From Hymenobacter roseosalivarius DSM 11622 (GTDB lineage Bacteria; Bacteroidota; Bacteroidia; Cytophagales; Hymenobacteraceae), in NCBI RefSeq assembly GCF_900176135.1, contig NZ_FWWW01000071.1, positions 1 through 64,000 on the forward strand: a stretch of DNA of 64,000 nucleotides. The letters run 5' to 3'. A model generated the notes under the pieces. The model worked only from the letters and a program-made list of their open reading frames with translations, was not told where the DNA came from and did no database searches. The position numbers were made by a program, and so were the translations under genes. Shown piece after piece: positions 50,434 through 59,253 of this stretch; position 1 is the first letter of the stretch, and every line of letters starts with the position of its first letter.

Positions 50434-51657
50434 ATGCCGATTTCCACCTCGGCGGGAACGCCTACGCGCGCTTCAGCCTCAGTACCTACCCAAACTTCTG
50501 CCTCTTCTCACCCGACTACTAATACTCTCTCCTCTTACACTTTACCTGATCTGGTCTGCTTTGCGCACCTGCATTGGGATTTTGTGTGGCAGCGTCCTCA
50601 GCATTTACTGTCGCGTTTCGCGCAGTACGGGCGGGTTTTCTATGTAGAAGAGCCATTTGTGCATGGAGATAAAAAGTCTCTTGAAGCTCACATTGAAGTA
50701 AAAGAGCGACAGAATGGCCTGAAAGTGCTGGTAGCTCACCTGCCGGCTGGTCTGGATGAAGAAGCTGCTGATCAGGCGCAAGCGAAGCTGCTGACGCAGT
50801 ATTTCGCTCAAAATAGTATTAGCCAGTTCGTAGCGTGGTACTATACGCCAATGGCGCTAAGCAAATCACGTCATTTACGGGCTGCTCTTACCGTGTATGA
50901 CTGCATGGATGAATTGGCAAATTTCAAATTTGCCCCCCCGCGTCTGCGTGAGTTGGAGCAGGAATTATTTGAGCGTGCCGACCTGGTTTTTACTGGGGGG
51001 CAAAGTTTGTACGAGGCCAAAAGCAAGCAGCACGCTGATGCGCATGCTTTTCCGAGCAGCATTGATAAAGCTCATTTTGGCCAGGCCCGCGAAGCCGGCA
51101 CCGACCCGGCCGACCAGGCTAAAATTGCACATCCGCGCGTCGGGTTCTTTGGCGTGGTAGATGAGCGTCTGGATATAGAATTGCTGGGCCAACTAGCCAA
51201 TGCTCACCCGGAGTGGCAGTTTGTCATTATTGGGCCGGTAGTGAAGATCGAAGACGCTGTCTTGCCCCGCACTGCCAATATTCATTATCTGGGGGGCAAA
51301 GATTATAAGGAACTCCCTATGTATTTGCGGGGTTGGGATGTAGCAACGCTGCTGTTCGCTGATAACGAGAGTACTAAGTTTATCTCGCCCACCAAAACAC
51401 CCGAGTACTTGGCTGCGGGCAAGCCGGTAGTCAGTACACCCATTCGGGACGTAGTGCGGCCTTACGGTGAGTTAAACCTGGTACAGATTGCTTCTAATGC
51501 CGACGACTTCGGGCAAGCAATAAATTGGGCTTTACAGCAAAAAGATGATGCTGAGTGGCTCGCCCGCACGGATGTTTACCTGGCTACCATTTCCTGGGAT
51601 CTTACCTGGCAAGGCATGGTAAACCTGATGCAGCAGCGCTTAGCCGACAAGAACTAA
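50434..51657 (+). CDS. Glycosyltransferase (GT-B, family 4-like)
   Basis: A 407-aa glycosyltransferase with no signal peptide. A Ser/Thr/Pro-rich leader of about 30 residues precedes LVCFAHLHWDFVWQRPQHLLSRFAQYGRVFYVEEP. The C-terminal domain has HPRVGFFGVVDERLDIELLGQLA and KFISPTKTPEYLAAGKPVVSTPIRDVV, the sugar-nucleotide binding half of GT-B enzymes. Placed before glf, it may transfer galactofuranose, which is inference. A TTG two codons upstream is an alternative start. Inverted GCCCCCCAG words occur at 50993 and 51289. Confidence 0.82.
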   Translation: MPISTSAGTPTRASASVPTQTSASSHPTTNTLSSYTLPDLVCFAHLHWDFVWQRPQHLLSRFAQYGRVFYVEEPFVHGDKKSLEAHIEVKERQNGLKVLVAHLPAGLDEEAADQAQAKLLTQYFAQNSISQFVAWYYTPMALSKSRHLRAALTVYDCMDELANFKFAPPRLRELEQELFERADLVFTGGQSLYEAKSKQHADAHAFPSSIDKAHFGQAREAGTDPADQAKIAHPRVGFFGVVDERLDIELLGQLANAHPEWQFVIIGPVVKIEDAVLPRTANIHYLGGKDYKELPMYLRGWDVATLLFADNESTKFISPTKTPEYLAAGKPVVSTPIRDVVRPYGELNLVQIASNADDFGQAINWALQQKDDAEWLARTDVYLATISWDLTWQGMVNLMQQRLADKN

Positions 51658-51752
51658 TTGGACAATACCGAATCGGGGATAGTCCTCGTAATTGATCACA
51701 CTTATAGTAGCTTTTCTGCCCCTATCTCTTTCACCAAAACACAAACTTAGCT

Positions 51753-52934
51753 ATGTTCGATTATCTGATCGTTGGGGCCGGCTTCGCTGGCAGCGTACTG
51801 GCCGAACGGCTGGCTACACGCTCCAATAAAAAAGTGCTCATCGTTGATAAGCGCAGCCACATTGCGGGCAATGCTTACGACCACTACAACGAAGAAGGCA
51901 TCCTGGTCCACAAATACGGCCCCCATATCTTCCACACCAACTCCAAGGACGTATTCGAATACCTGACAAACTTCACCGACTGGCGCCCCTACGAGCACCG
52001 CGTGCTGGCTTCCGTGGATGGGCAGATGGTGCCTATGCCCATCAACCTGGACACGATCAACAAGCTGTATGGCCTGAGCCTGAACAGCTTTGAGGTCGAG
52101 CAGTTTCTGGAGTCGCTGGCCGAGAGCATTCCGGTGATCAAGACCTCGGAAGACGTGGTGGTGAGCAAAGTGGGCCGCGAGCTGTACGAGAAGTTCTTTA
52201 AGAACTACACCCGCAAGCAGTGGGGCATGGACCCCTCGGAGCTGGACAAATCGGTGACCTCGCGTGTGCCTACGCGCACCAACCGCGATGACCGCTACTT
52301 CACGGACACCTACCAGGCCATGCCGCTGCACGGCTACACGCGTATGTTTGAGAAGATGCTCGACCACCCGAACATCAAGATCATGCTCAACACCGACTAC
52401 CACGACATCATCGACTTCATCCCATTCAAAGAAATCATCTTCACGGGTCCGGTTGATGAGTATTTCGACTTTAAGTTTGGCAAGCTGCCCTACCGCTCGC
52501 TGGAGTTTAAGCACGAAACGCTGAACGTGGAGAAGTTTCTGGCCGCGCCGGTCGTGAACTACCCCAACGAGCATCTGTACACCCGCATTACGGAGTTTAA
52601 GGCCCTCACCGGCCAGCAGCACCCCAAAACCAGCGTGGTGTACGAGTATCCGAAAGCGGAGGGAGACCCATACTATCCCATTCCGCGCCTCGAAAATGCC
52701 GACCTATACAACAAGTACAAGAAGCTGGCTGACGAGACGCCCAACGTGCATTTCGTGGGTCGTCTGGCCACGTACAAGTACTACAACATGGACCAGGTAG
52801 TAGCCCAGGCCCTGACCTTGTACAAGAGGCTGACGGAGAAAACCGAGGAAGCGCAGAAGGCCAAGAAGCCCGCTATTTCCGGCTCGACCTCACTCGTAGA
52901 AAAACTCGTTTCCCGCGCTCCGGCGAAGGAATAA
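51753..52934 (+). CDS. glf: UDP-galactopyranose mutase
   Basis: A 393-aa FAD enzyme that converts UDP-galactopyranose to UDP-galactofuranose for surface glycans. The dinucleotide motif YLIVGAGFAGSVLAERLA, then KYGPHIFHTNSKDVFEYL, RKQWGMDPSELDKSVTSRVPTRTNRDDRYF and the ending VHFVGRLATYKYYNMDQVVAQAL are diagnostic. The last 35 residues are a non-conserved tail. Codon third positions here are rich in C and G. Confidence 0.96.
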   Translation: MFDYLIVGAGFAGSVLAERLATRSNKKVLIVDKRSHIAGNAYDHYNEEGILVHKYGPHIFHTNSKDVFEYLTNFTDWRPYEHRVLASVDGQMVPMPINLDTINKLYGLSLNSFEVEQFLESLAESIPVIKTSEDVVVSKVGRELYEKFFKNYTRKQWGMDPSELDKSVTSRVPTRTNRDDRYFTDTYQAMPLHGYTRMFEKMLDHPNIKIMLNTDYHDIIDFIPFKEIIFTGPVDEYFDFKFGKLPYRSLEFKHETLNVEKFLAAPVVNYPNEHLYTRITEFKALTGQQHPKTSVVYEYPKAEGDPYYPIPRLENADLYNKYKKLADETPNVHFVGRLATYKYYNMDQVVAQALTLYKRLTEKTEEAQKAKKPAISGSTSLVEKLVSRAPAKE

Positions 52935-52990
52935 ACCGGGCTGGCCGCCGCCCGGCCAACGCTTACCCAGACAGGAAAATAAACTGCATC

Positions 52991-53054
52991 TGTCATCCTG
53001 CGTAGAGTACAGGGTCTTTCCACTAAAGCCCTCATCTCTGCTCGGGATGACAGA
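52991..53054. repeat. Intergenic inverted element of the GTCATCC type
   Basis: CTGTCATCCTGCGTAGAG opens and CTCTGCTCGGGATGACAG closes a 64-base element with complementary ends (nine pairs at the outer ends, then AGAG/CTCT). Elements with GTCATCC...GGATGAC ends are widely dispersed in bacterial intergenic DNA. It lies between glf and the GH1-like gene. Only one copy is in this window. Confidence 0.6.
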
Positions 53055-53132
53055 GCCGTTTAGCAGCCTGGCCAACACAATTCTAGGCAATAGAAAAACG
53101 GGCCGCGAGCAGCTCATAACTGGCAACAGCTT

Positions 53133-54431
53133 ATGGCCGCAGTACCACTATGGGGCGGAATAGAATGCAGTATTCGCCGAATCGGCGATACCTACTCCAA
53201 CCAACTACAGCGCAGCGGGCATCTCACCCGCCTCTCCGATCTGGACCGCATCGCCGAGCTGGGCCTGCAGAAGCTCCGCTACCCGGTGCTGTGGGAGCAA
53301 ATTGCCCCCCACAGCCTTGATGAGCCCGACTGGCGCTGGCCCGACGAGCGCCTTGCCCGCCTGCGGGAGCTGGGCATTGACCCCATTGTGGGGCTCGTCC
53401 ACCACGGCAGCGGGCCGCGCTATACTGCCCTGGATCAGGCTGATTTTGCCCCCCAGTTGGCCCGCTATGCCCGTCTGGTAGCGGAGCGCTACCCCTGGGT
53501 GACGCACTTCACGCCCATCAACGAGCCCCTGACCACGGCCCGCTTCAGCGGGCTGTACGGCTTCTGGTATCCGCACGGCCACGACGACGCAACCTTCGTG
53601 CGCATCTTGCTCAACCAGCTAAAAGCTACCAGGCTGGCCATGCTGGCCATTCGGGAAGTGACGCCGGCGGCTAAACTGGTCCAAACCGAGGATCTGGGCC
53701 AGACCCACAGTACGCCCGCGCTGGCGTATCAGGCCGAGTTTGAGAACCATCGGCGCTGGCTGACCTACGACCTGCTCTGCGGGCGCGTGAATGAGCAGCA
53801 CCCGCTCTGGGGGTATTTGCGCCATAGCCAGGCCACGGAGGCCGAGCTGCACGAATTCGTGCAAAACCCCTTGCCGCCCGATATTATCGGCCTAAACTAC
53901 TACGTGACCAGTGAGCGCTACCTCGATGAGGAGCTGCACCACTACCCCGCGCACTGCGCCATCGTGGGCGGCAACGGTCGCGACGACTACGCCGACGTGG
54001 AAGCCGTGCGCGTGGGTCCGGCCCGGCTGACAGGCATCCAAAGCCTGCTGACCGAAGCCTGGACGCGCTACCAGCTGCCCCTGGCCGTGACGGAAGCCCA
54101 CCTGGCCTGCACCCGCGAGGAGCAGATGCGCTGGGTCCACCAAACCTGCCAGGCCGCCAACGCCCTCCGCGCCGAGGGCGTACAGATAGAGGCCGTTACC
54201 GTCTGGTCCTTGCTGGGCGCCTTCGACTGGAACAGCCTGCTCACCCGCGACGACGGCCACTACGAAACCGGGGTGTTCGACGTGCGCGGCGGCCAGCCCC
54301 GGCCCACTGCCCTCTTCAATATGGTGCGGAGCCTGGCCCGCCACGGCCACTACGACCACCCCGTCCTGCGGTCCGAAGGCTGGTGGCAGCGCGACGTACG
54401 CCTGCATTACCGCCATCATTGTCACATATAG
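53133..54431 (+). CDS. Glycoside hydrolase family 1-like protein
   Basis: A 432-aa protein with the TIM-barrel pattern of GH1. WGGIECSIRRIGDTYSNQLQRSGH opens it. TPINEP holds the acid/base Glu. TEAH stands where GH1 enzymes have TENG, so the nucleophile Glu is kept but the next two residues differ. No signal peptide is seen, so it is probably cytoplasmic. Placed between glf and an RmlD-like gene with few bases between, it likely handles the same glycan or a precursor. Whether it hydrolyses, transfers or only binds is open. The gene is GC-rich compared with the ribosomal genes. Confidence 0.78.
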   Translation: MAAVPLWGGIECSIRRIGDTYSNQLQRSGHLTRLSDLDRIAELGLQKLRYPVLWEQIAPHSLDEPDWRWPDERLARLRELGIDPIVGLVHHGSGPRYTALDQADFAPQLARYARLVAERYPWVTHFTPINEPLTTARFSGLYGFWYPHGHDDATFVRILLNQLKATRLAMLAIREVTPAAKLVQTEDLGQTHSTPALAYQAEFENHRRWLTYDLLCGRVNEQHPLWGYLRHSQATEAELHEFVQNPLPPDIIGLNYYVTSERYLDEELHHYPAHCAIVGGNGRDDYADVEAVRVGPARLTGIQSLLTEAWTRYQLPLAVTEAHLACTREEQMRWVHQTCQAANALRAEGVQIEAVTVWSLLGAFDWNSLLTRDDGHYETGVFDVRGGQPRPTALFNMVRSLARHGHYDHPVLRSEGWWQRDVRLHYRHHCHI

Positions 54432-54450
54432 TCACTTGTCCGTTTTACTT

Positions 54451-55371
54451 ATGCGAATTCTACCCGAGCTTTTACCCGAGCCAGTCCCCTTTATTCCGCC
54501 CCTGCTTATTACCGGGGCCAGTGGCACGCTGGGCCGCGCCTTTCACCGCATCTGCCACACCCGTGGCATCAAAGCGGTGCTCCTGAGCCGACAAGACATG
54601 GACATTGCCGATCTGGTGTCCGTAGAGCAAGCCCTAGAGCAGTATCAGCCCTGGGCCGTGGTGAATACCGCCGGCTACGTGCGCGTAGATGACGCGGAAA
54701 CCGATTTTCGGCGCTGCTACCGCGAGAACACCCTTGGCCCGGCCGTGCTGGCCGCCGCCTGCGCCCACCGCGCCGTGCAGCTGCTTACCTTTTCCTCCGA
54801 CCTAGTTTTTGATGGCTTAAAATCTACTCCGTACCTGGAAAGTGACCTGCCGCGCCCGCTGAACGTGTATGGCAACAGCAAGCGCCTGGCTGAGCGCGAC
54901 GTGCTCACGCATATGCCGGCCGCGTTGGTCGTGCGCACCAGCGCCTTTTTTGGTCCTTGGGATGAGCATAACTTCGTCTACCACGCCCTGCGCGCTGTCG
55001 GCGAAGGCGAATTGTTCGAGGCTGCCGACGATCAGCGCATCGCCCCCACCTACGTGCCCGACCTAGTGAATACTTCCCTGGACCTGCTGCTTGATGAGGA
55101 GCAAGGCCTCTGGCACCTGGCCAACGCGGGCACCTGCACCTGGGCCGAGCTGGCCCGCACCGCCACGGCGCTGGCTGGCCTCGACCCCGCCATGATCGTG
55201 GGACGGCCAGGGGCGGCCTTTGGCTGGCCCGCCGCGCGACCGGCATACAGCGTGCTGGGCAGCGAGCACGGCGCGCTGCTGCCGGCACTGGAAGTCAGCC
55301 TGCAACGCTACCTGCACGAGGCCGCCGACATGCTAAATGCCCCCCAGGAGCAGATCGCGGCGGCTTCGTAA
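54451..55371 (+). CDS. RmlD-like NAD(P)-dependent sugar reductase
   Basis: A 306-aa extended short-chain dehydrogenase: LLITGASGTLGRAFHRI (Rossmann glycines), FSSDLVFDG and YGNSKRLAE (YxxxK catalytic pair). It is closest to dTDP-4-dehydrorhamnose reductases. It starts 19 bases after the GH1-like stop, so the two are likely cotranslated. A TTG at 54436 is an alternative start, but the ATG at 54451 is preferred. The substrate is not known. A GCCCCCCAG word (55339) encodes Ala-Pro-Gln near the C-terminus. Confidence 0.82.
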   Translation: MRILPELLPEPVPFIPPLLITGASGTLGRAFHRICHTRGIKAVLLSRQDMDIADLVSVEQALEQYQPWAVVNTAGYVRVDDAETDFRRCYRENTLGPAVLAAACAHRAVQLLTFSSDLVFDGLKSTPYLESDLPRPLNVYGNSKRLAERDVLTHMPAALVVRTSAFFGPWDEHNFVYHALRAVGEGELFEAADDQRIAPTYVPDLVNTSLDLLLDEEQGLWHLANAGTCTWAELARTATALAGLDPAMIVGRPGAAFGWPAARPAYSVLGSEHGALLPALEVSLQRYLHEAADMLNAPQEQIAAAS

Positions 55372-55513
55372 CCAACCCCAGGCGGCGGTCTGGGGAATCG
55401 TTGTGGCCGTTGAGATGTAGCGCCAAGCAGAAGCCTGGCTACGCCGTCCCTCTGTTCGTGCTACATTTTGGCCAGAGACCGGGGGTGCTGCCTGACAACT
55501 CAGCCGACTTGGG

Positions 55514-55554
55514 AACCCCGCACACTCTTTGAGGTGGCGGGGTTTCGTCGTTTT
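55514..55554 (+). terminator. Terminator after the sugar gene group
   Basis: AACCCCGC (55514-55521) pairs with GCGGGGTT (55537-55544), and inner bases pair partly, followed by TCGTCGTTTT. It lies about 140 bases after the RmlD-like stop. A single inverted GCCCCCCAG word with T-run (CTGGGGGGCTTTTT, 55560-55573) follows it. Confidence 0.55.
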
Positions 55555-55570
55555 GGAGGCTGGGGGGCTT

Positions 55571-55606
55571 TTTAGCCGGGAGTTTCCCGAAAACGCCGTA
55601 AATTTG
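55571..55606 (+). promoter_or_regulatory. Candidate secA promoter
   Basis: TAAATTTG (55599-55606) is a perfect -7 box. TTTAG (55571-55575) is a weak upstream box at 23 bases. It lies 38 bases before the secA ATG. Confidence 0.5.
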
Positions 55607-55643
55607 AGATGCGCCCCGGCGTTTTAAGCTAAAAAATACCAGC

Positions 55644-58600
55644 ATGTTTGATTTCCTAGGGAAAACCGTCGCCAAGATTTTCGGCTCCAAATCGGAGCGG
55701 GACTTGAAGGAGATTATCCCATACGTGGCGCTCATCAACGCCGAATATGCCAAATTGGCATTGCTCTCCGACGACCAGCTGCGCCAGCAGACCCAGGAAG
55801 TCCGCGCCCGCATCGATGCGCATTTAAAAGCTACCGACGATCAGATTGCCGGCCTGCACCAGCGCATCGCCGAGGATGCGACGCTCGACATTAATCAGAA
55901 AGAGCAGCTCTTCGACCAGATCGACGCGCTCGAAAAGCAGCGTAACAAGGAGCTGGAAGTCGTGCTGCTGGAAGTGCTGCCGGCCGCTTTCGCCATCGTG
56001 AAGGAAACGGCTCGCCGCTACAAGGAGAACGGTCAACTCACCGCTACGGTTACCGACTACGACCGCGAATACGCCAGCCGCAAGCAGAACGTTACCATTC
56101 AGGGTGACCAGGCCGTGTGGGCCAATAAGTGGATTGCCGGCGGAGCCGAAATCACTTGGGACATGGTGCACTACGACGTGCAGCTGATTGGCGGCGTAGT
56201 ACTGCATCAGGGTAAGATTGCCGAAATGGCCACTGGTGAAGGTAAAACGCTGGTTTCGACCTTGCCTGCCTTCCTCAATGCGCTAGCCCGCCGTGGCGTG
56301 CATTTGGTAACAGTCAACGACTACCTGGCTAAGCGTGACTCGGAGTGGAATGCGCCGCTGTTCGAGTTTCACGGCATCACCGTAGACTGCATCGACAAGC
56401 ACCAACCGAACACGGATGCGCGCCGTCGGGCCTACGCGGCCGACGTTACCTACGGTACCAACAACGAATTCGGCTTCGACTACCTGCGCGACAATATGGC
56501 GCGCGAAACCGAGGAGCTGGTGCAGCGCAAGCATCACTACGCCATGGTCGACGAAGTTGACTCCGTACTGATTGACGATGCCCGGACGCCGCTCATTATC
56601 TCCGGCCCCGTGCCCCGCGGCGATGTACACGAGTTTTATCAGCTGAAGCCCCGCATTCAAATGCTGGTGGATGCCCAGAAAAAGCTGGTGCAGGACTACC
56701 TGGTGCAGGCGCGTAAGCTGATTAAAGATGGAAAAGACGGCTCGGAAGCAGGCAGTAAGGACGGTGAAGGTGGCTTGATGCTGTTCCGCGCTTACCGTGG
56801 CCTGCCCAAGAGCAAGCCGCTCATCAAGTTTTTGTCGGAGACGGGCATGCGGGCCATTCTGCTTAAGACGGAGAACTTCTATCTGCAAGACAACTCCCGG
56901 CAGATGCCGAAGGCCGATGAGCCGCTGTACTTTACCATCGACGAGAAGAACAACCAGATTGAGCTGACCGAAAAAGGCATCGACCTGATTACGGCCCAAG
57001 GCGAAGATCCGCAGCTTTTTATCATGCCTGATATCGGGATGGAAATTGCGGCCATCGAGAACAGCAAAACCATCGGCGACGAGGATAAGCTGCACCAGAA
57101 GGAAAAGCTGATGCAGGACTACCAGGAGAAGTCGGAGCGGGTACACACCGTAAACCAGTTGCTGAAGGCTTACACGCTGTTTGAGCGCGACGACCAGTAC
57201 ATCCTGACTGACGACGGCAAGGTGAAAATCGTGGATGAGCAGACCGGCCGCGTGATGGAAGGTCGTCGCTACTCCGATGGCTTGCACCAGGCTATTGAAG
57301 CCAAAGAGAACGTGCGCGTAGAAGACGCCACCCAGACCTACGCCACGGTTACGCTTCAGAACTACTTCCGCATGTACCATAAGCTGGCCGGCATGACCGG
57401 TACGGCCGAAACGGAAGCGGGCGAATTCTGGCAGATTTACAAGCTCGACGTGGTCGTGATTCCGACCAACCGTCAGATTTCCCGCCAGGACGAGCACGAC
57501 AAGGTGTATAAGACCGTGCGCGAGAAGTATAACGCCGTAGCCGAGGAAATTCAGACGTTGGTGCAAGCTGGCCGCCCGGTGCTGGTAGGTACTACTTCGG
57601 TAGAGATTTCGGAGCTGGTAAGCCGTATGCTGAAGCTGCGCGGTATTCAGCACCAGGTGTTGAACGCCAAGCAAAACCAGCGCGAAGCGGAGATTGTGGC
57701 CGGCGCCGGCTTCCCCGGCACCGTGACTATTGCCACCAACATGGCTGGTCGTGGTACCGACATTAAGCTGAAAGAAACCTCGCGCGACTCTGGTGGTCTG
57801 GCTATTATTGGTACGGAGCGCCACGAAAGCCGCCGCGTCGATAGGCAGCTGCGTGGTCGGGCCGGTCGGCAGGGTGACCCGGGTTCGTCGCAGTTCTTCG
57901 TGTCGCTGGAAGACAACCTGATGCGTCTGTTTGGCTCGGACCGCATTGCCAAACTCATGGATCGAATGGGTCTGGAGGAAGGCGAAGTGATTCAGCACTC
58001 GATGATTACGAGCAGCATTGAGCGGGCGCAGAAGAAAGTGGAGGAGAACAACTTCGGTACCCGAAAGCGCCTGCTGGAATACGACGACGTGATGAACGCT
58101 CAGCGCGAGGTGGTGTACAAGCGCCGCCGCAACGCCTTATTTGGCGAGCGTTTGGAGCTGGATATCTGGAACATGATTTACGACGTCTGCGACGACATCG
58201 TGAGCGTCCACAAAATCAGCAACGACTTTGAGGACTTTAAGCTGGCCGTTATCCGGGTGTTTGGCTACGATACCCACCTCACGGCTCAGGACCTGAGCAG
58301 TCAGCAAGTGCCGGCACTGGCCCAGAAGCTCTACGATGAGGCATTAGGCTATTATCAGAGCAAGAATGAGCACATCGCGGCTAATACCCTGCCGCTGGTC
58401 AATGATTTGATTAAGCAGAATGCGCCCTTCGAGAACATCGCCATTCCTTTTACTGATGGCCGCAAGCAGATTACGGTAGTTACCAGCCTGCGCCGCAACC
58501 AGGCCACCGAAGGCCACGAAACGATTCGTGGCATGGAGAAAATCGTGGTGCTCTCAACTATTGATACGGCCTGGACTCAGCACCTGCGTCAGATGGACGA

Positions 58601-59057
58601 CCTGAAGCAAGTAGTGCAAAATGCCGTGTATGAGCAGAAAGACCCGCTGTTGGTGTACAAGTTCGAGTCGTTTGAGCTGTTCAAGCAGATGATTGGCAAG
58701 GTGAACGAGGAAACTGTATCCTTCCTCTTCCGCGCCGACATCCCGATGCAGCAGGAGAACGGCCACACCCAGGAGCCGGAGTTCTTTGTAGAGGCCGATT
58801 TGCCCCCCGCACCCAAAGCCCCCAAGCTGAAGGCACAGAAGGAAGTTTCCTCTGTTTCGCTCGGCGCCGGCCCCGAGGATATGGGCCCGGAGCCCGTGCC
58901 GGTGCTGGAAAAGCAGCAGCCCGTGCGCGCCCAGAAAATCGCGAACCGCAACGAGAAAGTAAGCGTGCAGTACATGGACGGCCGCATCGTGCGCGACGTG
59001 AAGTACAAGACCGTGGAGGACGATGTGCTGAACAACCGCTGCGTATTGGTGGGGTAA
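55644..59057 (+). CDS. secA: Protein translocase ATPase SecA
   Basis: SecA, 1137 aa, the cytoplasmic motor that pushes preproteins through SecYE. The Walker A ATGEGKTL is at residues 196-203, and the DEAD-type motif lies in MVDEVDSVLIDDARTPLIISGP. GMTGTAETEAGEFWQIYKLDVVVIPTNR and NMAGRGTDIKL, QLRGRAGRQGDPGSSQFFVSLEDNLM are conserved. It is longer than E. coli SecA (901 aa) through insertions in the preprotein-crosslinking region (about residues 330-470) and C-terminus. The usual C-terminal Cys/His zinc motif is missing; the protein ends LNNRCVLVG. Confidence 0.97.
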   Translation: MFDFLGKTVAKIFGSKSERDLKEIIPYVALINAEYAKLALLSDDQLRQQTQEVRARIDAHLKATDDQIAGLHQRIAEDATLDINQKEQLFDQIDALEKQRNKELEVVLLEVLPAAFAIVKETARRYKENGQLTATVTDYDREYASRKQNVTIQGDQAVWANKWIAGGAEITWDMVHYDVQLIGGVVLHQGKIAEMATGEGKTLVSTLPAFLNALARRGVHLVTVNDYLAKRDSEWNAPLFEFHGITVDCIDKHQPNTDARRRAYAADVTYGTNNEFGFDYLRDNMARETEELVQRKHHYAMVDEVDSVLIDDARTPLIISGPVPRGDVHEFYQLKPRIQMLVDAQKKLVQDYLVQARKLIKDGKDGSEAGSKDGEGGLMLFRAYRGLPKSKPLIKFLSETGMRAILLKTENFYLQDNSRQMPKADEPLYFTIDEKNNQIELTEKGIDLITAQGEDPQLFIMPDIGMEIAAIENSKTIGDEDKLHQKEKLMQDYQEKSERVHTVNQLLKAYTLFERDDQYILTDDGKVKIVDEQTGRVMEGRRYSDGLHQAIEAKENVRVEDATQTYATVTLQNYFRMYHKLAGMTGTAETEAGEFWQIYKLDVVVIPTNRQISRQDEHDKVYKTVREKYNAVAEEIQTLVQAGRPVLVGTTSVEISELVSRMLKLRGIQHQVLNAKQNQREAEIVAGAGFPGTVTIATNMAGRGTDIKLKETSRDSGGLAIIGTERHESRRVDRQLRGRAGRQGDPGSSQFFVSLEDNLMRLFGSDRIAKLMDRMGLEEGEVIQHSMITSSIERAQKKVEENNFGTRKRLLEYDDVMNAQREVVYKRRRNALFGERLELDIWNMIYDVCDDIVSVHKISNDFEDFKLAVIRVFGYDTHLTAQDLSSQQVPALAQKLYDEALGYYQSKNEHIAANTLPLVNDLIKQNAPFENIAIPFTDGRKQITVVTSLRRNQATEGHETIRGMEKIVVLSTIDTAWTQHLRQMDDLKQVVQNAVYEQKDPLLVYKFESFELFKQMIGKVNEETVSFLFRADIPMQQENGHTQEPEFFVEADLPPAPKAPKLKAQKEVSSVSLGAGPEDMGPEPVPVLEKQQPVRAQKIANRNEKVSVQYMDGRIVRDVKYKTVEDDVLNNRCVLVG

Positions 59058-59085
59058 TAGCAGCCACGCGGTTTGCAATTGAAGT

Positions 59086-59126
59086 AAGTGGCAGGTGGCT
59101 TTTTAGGAAGCTGCCTGCCACTTGTT
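59086..59126 (+). terminator. Terminator after secA
   Basis: AAGTGGCAGG...GGCTT (59086-59101) pairs with AAGC...CCTGCCACTT (59108-59123) with a two-base mismatch, followed by GTTATTT. The T-run is weak. Confidence 0.6.
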
Positions 59127-59199
59127 ATTTGGCAATGTTTCTGCGTAGGCTTCGCACTGAAAGCACAGGCCATTAGCTTACTAAAGCAAAGAGAGTGGC

Positions 59200-59233
59200 T
59201 GTGCAAATCCGTATTAGCGCTACCTTACCTTTG
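59200..59233 (+). promoter_or_regulatory. Candidate deoC promoter
   Basis: TACCTTTG (59226-59233) is a full match to the -7 consensus. TGTG at 59200-59203 could be the upstream box (22-base spacer). The deoC ATG is 20 bases downstream. Confidence 0.55.
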
Positions 59234-59253
59234 CCTTCCTGTTATTTCGGTCT

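Noticed and set aside
51747..52622. A 291-codon open frame antisense to glf
   Set aside because: Composition (His/Val/Arg-rich) is typical of antisense frames over GC-rich codons.
53133..55371. Horizontal transfer of the sugar genes on a mobile element
   Set aside because: High GC alone is the only sign. No integrase, IS end, tRNA junction or direct repeat flanks the group.
56283..57998. A 571-codon open frame antisense to secA
   Set aside because: It is the mirror of a GC-rich highly expressed gene. Its protein is low-complexity (His/Val/Leu/Arg-rich) without domains, and secA itself is certain.
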